In this document: in pieces, positions 59,477 to 64,000 of the stretch | Numbering within the stretch: position 1 is the first letter of the stretch | Layout: each line of letters starts with the position of its first letter | Source: Streptomyces glaucescens | Lineage (GTDB): Bacteria > Actinomycetota > Actinomycetes > Streptomycetales > Streptomycetaceae | Direction: 5' to 3' | Length of the DNA: 64,000 nucleotides | Assembly: GCF_000761215.1 (NCBI RefSeq) | Contig: NZ_CP009438.1 | Span: forward strand, 6,366,501 to 6,430,500 | Translations under genes and position numbers: made by a program | The notes under the pieces: model-generated | Seen by the model: only the letters and a program-made list of their open reading frames with translations | The model's database searches: none | What the model was told of the DNA's origin: nothing

Positions 59477-60676
59477 ATGAGGCGCTGGGGGAGCACGGGA
59501 AACGGGACACCGACGGGACGAGCGGCAGGCGCCGGACGGCCGGCACCGGCGGGACGCGCGGGACGGGCCGGACGCGCGGGACGGGCCGGACGCGCGGGCA
59601 GGGCCGTCGCCGCCGTCGCCGCCGTGCTGGCGGTCGCCGCGCTGACGGCGGTCCCCGCGCGGGCCCACGTCCCGGCCCCGCACCCCACCCCCAGCCCCGC
59701 GGCCCCGCACTGGGCCCTGAAGGACACCGGCCCCACCGAGGCGCGCTTCCGTGGCCTGGCCGCCGTGAGCCGGGACGTGGCCTGGGTGTCCGGCACCGGC
59801 GGCACGGTCCTGCGCACCACCGACGGCGGGGCGGGCTGGCGCGACGTCTCCCCGCCCGGCACGGCCGGCCTGCAGTTCCGCGACATCGAGGCGTTCGACG
59901 CGCGCCGGGCCGTGGTGCTGGCCATCGGTGAGGGCGAGGCGTCGCGCGTCTACCGCACCGACGACGGCGGAGCGACCTGGACGGAGTCGTTCCGCAACAC
60001 TGACTCGCGCGCCTTCTACGACTGCATGGCCTTCTTCGACCGCCGCCACGGACTGGCGATGAGCGACCCGGTGGACGGCAGGTTCCGCCTCCTGGCCACC
60101 CGCGACGGCGGCCGGTCCTGGCGGCTGCTGCCCGACGCGGGCATGCCGCCCGCCCTGGAGGGTGAGGCCGGGTTCGCCGCGAGCGGGCAGTGCCTGGTCA
60201 CCGCCGGACCGCGGGACGTGTGGCTGGCCACCGGCGGAGCCGCACGCGCGCGCGTCCTGCACTCCGGGGACCGCGGGCTGACCTGGACGGCCACCGACAC
60301 CCCGCTCCCGGCCGGCGACGCGGCCCGCGGCGTCTTCGCCCTCGCCTTCCGCGACCGCGCCCACGGTCTCGCCGTCGGCGGCGACTACCGCCCCGGCCAG
60401 AGCGCGCCCCGCGCGGCGGCGCACACCACCGACGGCGGCCGCCGCTGGCGGCCCGCCCCCACGCCTCCGTCCGCCTACCGGTCCGGCGTCGCCTGGCTCC
60501 CGCACCACCGCACCGCGGCCCTCGCCGTCGGCCCCACCGGCACCGACCTCACCACGGACGCCGGCCGGACCTGGCGCACGGTGGACAGCGGCTCGTACGA
60601 CACCGTGGACTGCGCCCCTGACCGGGGCTGTTGGGCCGCCGGGGAGCAGGGCCGTGTGGCCCGCCTGGAGCACTGA
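59477..60676 (+). CDS. exported Asp-box (YCF48/BNR-like) beta-propeller protein
   Basis: A 399-residue protein. The N-terminus is a long Arg/Gly/Ala repeat (RAGRAGRAGRAG, residues ~27-42) followed by a hydrophobic segment ending PARA, together a signal peptide. The mature part has at least six Asp-box turns of the S/TxDxGxxW type (TTDGGAGW, TDDGGATW, TRDGGRSW, SGDRGLTW, TTDGGRRW, TTDAGRTW), as in sialidase-like and YCF48 propellers. No sialidase active-site Arg triad was traced. It is often labelled oxidoreductase without evidence. Role unknown, extracellular. Confidence 0.83.
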   Translation: MRRWGSTGNGTPTGRAAGAGRPAPAGRAGRAGRAGRAGRAGRAVAAVAAVLAVAALTAVPARAHVPAPHPTPSPAAPHWALKDTGPTEARFRGLAAVSRDVAWVSGTGGTVLRTTDGGAGWRDVSPPGTAGLQFRDIEAFDARRAVVLAIGEGEASRVYRTDDGGATWTESFRNTDSRAFYDCMAFFDRRHGLAMSDPVDGRFRLLATRDGGRSWRLLPDAGMPPALEGEAGFAASGQCLVTAGPRDVWLATGGAARARVLHSGDRGLTWTATDTPLPAGDAARGVFALAFRDRAHGLAVGGDYRPGQSAPRAAAHTTDGGRRWRPAPTPPSAYRSGVAWLPHHRTAALAVGPTGTDLTTDAGRTWRTVDSGSYDTVDCAPDRGCWAAGEQGRVARLEH

Positions 60677-60746
60677 ACGCGCGGAGGGCCGTGCGCATCG
60701 GCAATGTGGGTACCCGTTCACAGATCGTGAAAGGAAGTGAGCGGAC

Positions 60747-61070
60747 ATGCCTCGCGGTTCGAGCCCCAAACGGGAGCGACAGTACGAGCACATCAAGGAG
60801 AGCGCCGAGAAGCGCGGCGAGAGCACCGGGCGGGCCAAGGAGATCGCGGCGCGCACGGTGAACAAGGAACGCGCCCGCTCCGGCGAGTCCAAGACCGCCA
60901 GCCGCACCTCCACGCAGGACATGTCGTCGTCCAAGCGGGGTGGCCAGCGCTCCGGCAAGGGCTCCCAGGCACCCACCTACGACCAGCTGTACCAGGAGGC
61001 CAAGAAGCGCAACATCCATGGCCGTTCGGACATGAACAAGCAGCAGTTGCAGCGCGCGCTCGGCAAGTGA
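60747..61070 (+). CDS. small basic Rho-N/SAP-like protein (annotated plasmid stabilization in homologs)
   Basis: A 107-residue basic protein. The N-terminal two thirds is rich in Lys, Arg, Glu and Ser and probably disordered. The C-terminal ~35 residues (YDQLYQEAKKRNIHGRSDM and QLQRALGK) match the small Rho N-terminal/SAP-like helical module, which often binds nucleic acid. GAAAGGAAGTGAG lies upstream of the ATG. Homologs are common in streptomycetes and often called plasmid stabilization proteins, with no supporting data visible here. Confidence 0.83.
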   Translation: MPRGSSPKRERQYEHIKESAEKRGESTGRAKEIAARTVNKERARSGESKTASRTSTQDMSSSKRGGQRSGKGSQAPTYDQLYQEAKKRNIHGRSDMNKQQLQRALGK

Positions 61071-61122
61071 GCCGCACCACCGGCCCACGCGGGCGGCGCG
61101 GCCCCGTACGCTCGTGCCCACC

Positions 61123-61812
61123 ATGACGACCGTACGCATCCCCGCGGGCTGGCCCGCGACCGAGGAAGAGGCCCGCGCCGTCCAGGACGAGTTGCGGACC
61201 CGAGTGGTGCTGGACGAACCGGGGCCGCCGCCCGGCACCGGACACGTCACCGGAGTCGACGTCGCCTACGACGACGAGCGTGACGTGGTCGTGGCGGCGG
61301 CCGTGGTCCTGGACGCGGCGAGCCTGGACCTCCTCGCCGAGGCCACCGCCGTCGGCCGCGTCTCCTTCCCTTACGTGCCCGGCCTCCTCGCCTTCCGGGA
61401 GATCCCCACGGTCCTGGCCGCACTCGACGGCCTCCCGTGCCCGCCCGGCCTGGTGGTCTGCGACGGCTACGGTCTGGCCCACCCGCGCCGCTTCGGCCTC
61501 GCCAGCCACCTCGGCGTGCTCACCGGCCTGCCCACGATCGGCGTCGCCAAGAACCCCTTCACCTTCACCTACGAGGAGCCGGGCACCCCGCGCGGCGCGT
61601 CGGCCCCCCTGCGCGCGGGCGACGAGGAGGTCGGCCGCGCCCTGCGCACCCGCGCCGACGTCAAGCCGGTCTTCGTCTCCGTCGGCCACCGCGTGAGCCT
61701 GGACAACGCCTGCGCCCACATCCTGGCCCTGGCCCGCGACTACCGCCTCCCCGAGACCACCCGCCGGGCGGACGCCCTGTGCCGCCGGGCCCTGCGCGAG
61801 GCGACCTCCTGA
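61123..61812 (+). CDS. nfi: endonuclease V (deoxyinosine-specific)
   Basis: A 229-residue endonuclease V, which nicks DNA near deoxyinosine from adenine deamination. The three metal motifs are GVDVAYDDE (Asp), FPYVPGLLAFREIP (with the wedge Tyr-Val-Pro and catalytic Glu) and CDGYGLAHPRRFGLASHLG (Asp). Length is normal. The start is ATG 61123; a GTG 9 bp upstream is possible. It is in the same orientation as the preceding Rho-N-like gene with a 52-bp gap, so they may be cotranscribed. Confidence 0.93.
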   Translation: MTTVRIPAGWPATEEEARAVQDELRTRVVLDEPGPPPGTGHVTGVDVAYDDERDVVVAAAVVLDAASLDLLAEATAVGRVSFPYVPGLLAFREIPTVLAALDGLPCPPGLVVCDGYGLAHPRRFGLASHLGVLTGLPTIGVAKNPFTFTYEEPGTPRGASAPLRAGDEEVGRALRTRADVKPVFVSVGHRVSLDNACAHILALARDYRLPETTRRADALCRRALREATS

Positions 61813-61872
61813 GTACCGCGGCTGAGTACGCGTACGGATGTGCGCCCGGGGCGTGACCGGCAGGCTGGCCGC

Positions 61873-62019
61873 ATGACCTCGCACCGGGCCCCGGAGCCCC
61901 TCACCGACCCGCACCGTCCCGTCGAGCGCGCCGTGACGGCCGCGCTGGTCCTCGCCACGCTGGCGGGGCTCGCCTGGATCGCCGGGATGATCTACACGGT
62001 GCTGGAGTGGCCGCTGTAG
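61873..62019 (+). CDS. small single-pass membrane protein (48 aa)
   Basis: A 48-residue protein MTSHRAPEPLTDPHRPVERA... with one hydrophobic segment (~20-42, AALVLATLAGLAWIAGMIYTV) and a short LEWPL end. The hydrophilic N-terminus lacks a cleavage site, so it should stay anchored. The ribosome site is weak (GGCAGG). The strict codon bias and clean stop just before the convergent oxidoreductase support a real gene. Function unknown. Confidence 0.6.
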   Translation: MTSHRAPEPLTDPHRPVERAVTAALVLATLAGLAWIAGMIYTVLEWPL

Positions 62020-62029
62020 GGCCGCCGGG

Positions 62030-63208
62030 TCAGCGGCTCGCCGCCACCCGGAAGGTGATGCCGGCCGCGCGCAGCCGCTCGGTCAGGGCGTCGCCCATGG
62101 CGACCGCCGTGGTGACCTGTCCGGCCGTCGGCGGCAGGTCGTCGAGGGCGAGGGAGAGGGCGGACTCGGCGAAGATCTTCGCCGTCTCGTCGTAGCCCGG
62201 ATCGCCGCCCGAGACCTCCGTCAGCACCCGTCGGCCACCCCCCTCCCCGACGAACCGCACCGAGAACCAGCTGCGTGCCCGCTTCTCGGCGCTCGGCCCG
62301 TCGCCCGGCTTGAGCCGGCCGGTCAGCCAGCGCCGCGCGGGGGGCAGCTGGGCCGCCGCGAACAGCGCGCCGACGGCCGCCACCGAGCCGACCGCGACCG
62401 GCAGCCGCCGCACGGCCGCGTAGTGGCGGTAGCGGAAGTCGGGGCCGTACCGTGCCAGGGCCTTCGCCGAGCGGCCCACGACCTGCGGGTCGATGGTGGG
62501 CAGCGGCAGGGCCCAGGCCCCCACCTCGGGGGCGAACCGCGGGGCGCCCGCGGGCGTCGTGGCCCGGCGGCCCACCAGCCGCGGTTCGTGCCGGCGGCGG
62601 TCCCGCGCGGCGGCCAGCAGCTGCCGGCCGCGGGCGAACTGGTTGAGCGCGGAGGCGAACGTGCCGCCGGAGAAGGACGCGTCCGCGGAGACGTACCCGT
62701 CCACCCTCAGCGGCACGCCCTCCGGCAGGTGCCGGACGGTGAAGTACACGCCCAGGTCGTGCGGCACCGAGTCGAAGCCGCAGGCGTGCAGGAGCCGCGC
62801 GCCCGTCTCCCGCGCGCGGGCGTCGTGCCGGACGTACATCAGGTCCACGAACTCCGGCTCGCCGGTCAGGTCGAGGTAGTCCGCGCCGGTGTCCGCGCAG
62901 GCGGCGACCAGTTCCTCGCCGTACGTCACGTACGGACCGACCGTCGTGGCCACCACGCGCGCCTGCTCCGCGAGCCGGCGCAGTGAGGCGGGGTCGGCGA
63001 CGTCCGCCACCAGTACCCCGATCCCCTCGCCGCCGGGCAGTCGTTCGCGCAGTTGCCGCAGCCTGGTCTCGCTGCGCCCCGCGATCGCCCAGCGCAGTTC
63101 CCGGGGCGCGTGCGCGGCCAGGTACTCCGCGGTGAGCGTCCCGACGAAGCCGGTCGCCCCGAAGAGCACGATGTCGTACGGACGGTCCGTCCTGTTCAGC
63201 CTGGTCAT
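62030..63208 (-). CDS. saccharopine dehydrogenase-like / trans-acting enoyl reductase-type oxidoreductase
   Basis: A 392-residue protein. The Rossmann loop LFGATGFVGTLTAEYL starts the fold, followed by AIAGRSETRLRQL and the conserved TTVGPYVTYGEELVAACADTGADYLDLTGE and ACGFDSVPHDLGV segments of the saccharopine-reductase-like family (including mycobacterial trans-acting enoyl reductase Rv2953). A hydrophobic stretch near residues 266-282 may associate with membrane. The substrate in streptomycetes is unknown. Converges with the 48-residue membrane protein. Confidence 0.85.
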   Translation of the reverse strand: MTRLNRTDRPYDIVLFGATGFVGTLTAEYLAAHAPRELRWAIAGRSETRLRQLRERLPGGEGIGVLVADVADPASLRRLAEQARVVATTVGPYVTYGEELVAACADTGADYLDLTGEPEFVDLMYVRHDARARETGARLLHACGFDSVPHDLGVYFTVRHLPEGVPLRVDGYVSADASFSGGTFASALNQFARGRQLLAAARDRRRHEPRLVGRRATTPAGAPRFAPEVGAWALPLPTIDPQVVGRSAKALARYGPDFRYRHYAAVRRLPVAVGSVAAVGALFAAAQLPPARRWLTGRLKPGDGPSAEKRARSWFSVRFVGEGGGRRVLTEVSGGDPGYDETAKIFAESALSLALDDLPPTAGQVTTAVAMGDALTERLRAAGITFRVAASR

Positions 63209-63310
63209 GACACCTCTCGCTCACCGTCGAGCCTCGCAGCCCGCGCCGCTGTCGGTGGCTGAGGCTAGCGTGAGGAGTGCGGAGCCCGAGGACGAGGCCG
63301 GAGGTGGACC

Positions 63311-63691
63311 ATGGCGGTGACCGCGAGCGCCCCGGAGAAGTGGGCGAAAGTGCGCGAGTTCGCCCTCGCGCTGCCGGGGGCCGCCGAAAAGTTCCCGTGG
63401 GGCGAGTCCGTCGCCGAGGCCGGCCGGAAGGTGTTCGTCTTCCTCGGCGCCGGAGACGGCAGTCACCCCGCGGGCGTCACCGTCAAGCTGACGGACGGCA
63501 CCGCCCACGCGCACGCGCTGACCGCCCCGGGCGCGGAACCCGCCGGTTACGGCCTCGGCAGGGCGGGCTGGGTCAGCGTCCCGCTGGAGCGCGCGGGGTC
63601 GCCGTCGGCGGAACCGCTGTGCGACTGGGTGGAGGAGAGCTGCCGGGCGACCGCCCCCGAGCGGCTGACAGCGGAGGGGGACACGCGCTGA
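63311..63691 (+). CDS. MmcQ/YjbR-family protein
   Basis: A 126-residue YjbR/MmcQ-fold protein: LPGAAEKFPWGESVAEAGRKVFVFLG, a beta-rich middle and GLGRAGWVSVPLERAG, ending with an amphipathic helix (LCDWVEESCRA). The fold resembles the DNA-binding CyaY-like domain, but no function is established. GGAGGTG precedes the ATG. It is divergent from the saccharopine-dehydrogenase-like gene across 102 bp. Confidence 0.85.
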   Translation: MAVTASAPEKWAKVREFALALPGAAEKFPWGESVAEAGRKVFVFLGAGDGSHPAGVTVKLTDGTAHAHALTAPGAEPAGYGLGRAGWVSVPLERAGSPSAEPLCDWVEESCRATAPERLTAEGDTR

Positions 63692-63752
63692 GTGGCCTGG
63701 CGGCCCCGGGGATCCGGGCCCAGAATGGCTAAGCGCTTGCTCGTTCCGGGCC

Positions 63753-63781
63753 TTGTGCCGACTGAAACCTGTTCCTACCAT
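63753..63781 (+). promoter_or_regulatory. promoter of the last, partial gene
   Basis: TTGTGC (63753-63758) and TACCAT (63776-63781) are spaced 17 bp, a fair housekeeping promoter, 41 bp before the next ATG. An AAGCGCTT dyad at 63731-63738 just upstream could be a regulator site. Confidence 0.5.
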
Positions 63782-63821
63782 CACCGGTGTTACATCGGTT
63801 GTGTCACAGCGAGGGGGCTGG

Positions 63822-64000
63822 ATGGCCACGGCGAGGACGCCGGCGGACGGACCGGTACCCGGCCCGGCGCACGATCCGCCCGCTCCGGCAGGCCCCGGGA
63901 ATCCGGATCCGCCCGGTCCGGCAGCTCCCGCGGGTCCGGCAGGTCCCGCGGATCCGCCCGCTCCGGCGGGTGCGGCGCACGGGCCGCTCACCGGCGTCCG
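63822..64000 (+). CDS. N-terminus of a gene continuing beyond the window (proline-rich)
   Basis: An ATG with GAGGGGG about 5 bp upstream opens a frame that stays open to the window end (59 full codons). The visible part is almost entirely Pro/Ala/Gly (GPGNPDPPGPAAPAGPAG...), a disordered N-terminal tail such as precedes membrane or envelope proteins in streptomycetes. The family cannot be told from this part. Confidence 0.6.
   Translation, partial: MATARTPADGPVPGPAHDPPAPAGPGNPDPPGPAAPAGPAGPADPPAPAGAAHGPLTGV

Noticed and set aside
63731..63738. AAGCGCTT dyad as a fatty-acid-regulator operator
   Set aside because: Only 8 bp are symmetric and the downstream gene is not identifiable, so it is mentioned only as part of the promoter entry.
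1..64000. CRISPR arrays, tRNA or rRNA genes, insertion sequences
   Set aside because: No regularly spaced direct repeats with unique spacers, no cloverleaf-like low-GC stretch and no transposase gene or matched terminal repeats were seen; the tandem repeats found are short and contiguous.

Overview
The window is very GC-rich, codon usage is strongly biased to G/C at third positions, many genes start with GTG, and stop/start overlaps are common. Together with an ssgD-type sporulation gene, a WhiB-like gene, a two-domain small laccase and an OpcA-linked pentose-phosphate operon, this points to a Streptomyces chromosome. From memory, the order (FAPy-type GTP cyclohydrolase II, pentose-phosphate operon, small laccase, WhiB-like gene, UvrA-like/ABC-F pair, ssgD) follows the right-hand part of the S. 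coelicolor chromosome around SCO6655-SCO6722. No rRNA, tRNA, CRISPR array or insertion sequence was recognised.

1-3.6 kb is the end of a small biosynthetic locus. It holds the C-terminus of an upstream gene, a SAM methyltransferase and a UPF0104 membrane protein, each overlapping the next by 4 bp. A creatininase-family amidohydrolase and a GTP cyclohydrolase II paralog follow, divergently transcribed. The cyclohydrolase has Met120 in place of the catalytic Tyr, so it should stop at the formylated intermediate FAPy. The creatininase-type neighbour is a plausible FAPy deformylase. This is the best candidate for an incompletely described pathway here.

3.7-9.9 kb holds a serine hydrolase, a TetR-MFS pair under a repeat-rich operator, a second MFS exporter under a MerR-type promoter, and a membrane protein with pentapeptide-like repeats. 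10.0-18.4 kb is a six-gene operon tkt-tal-zwf-opcA-pgi-gnd for the oxidative and non-oxidative pentose phosphate pathway, with a divergent AraC-type regulator.

19.4-34.7 kb is accessory: a secreted GH16 glucanase, a secreted protein of unknown role, a GH4 phosphoglycosidase, an ATP-grasp enzyme, a metallophosphoesterase coupled to a phosphopantetheinyl transferase, an XRE regulator with a divergent HTH-less MmyB-like sensor, a Tat-exported phospholipase C, a PAP2/DMT operon facing its TetR regulator, and a DUF2510 membrane protein. 35-51 kb has a LuxR-type AAA protein without a HTH, a DUF3048 lipoprotein, a zinc alcohol dehydrogenase, divergent LigC and LigD-polymerase repair genes, a two-gene operon for a ThuA/sugar-dehydrogenase protein and a copper/Ig-like/DUF1080 protein, a small laccase, a LacI regulator, a VOC protein and a WhiB-like protein.

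51-57.9 kb carries a stretch that may be decayed coding sequence, an acyl-ACP desaturase under three phased operator-like sites, a dimethylargininase, and an ABC-F plus UvrA-like pair. The pair is preceded by a leader with promoter, tiny reading frame, hairpins and U-tract terminator, which looks like an antibiotic-responsive attenuator. 58-64 kb holds an isocitrate lyase/PEP mutase-family enzyme, ssgD, an exported Asp-box repeat protein, a small basic Rho-N-like protein, endonuclease V, a 48-residue membrane protein, a saccharopine dehydrogenase-like oxidoreductase, a MmcQ/YjbR protein and the start of a proline-rich gene that runs out of the window.
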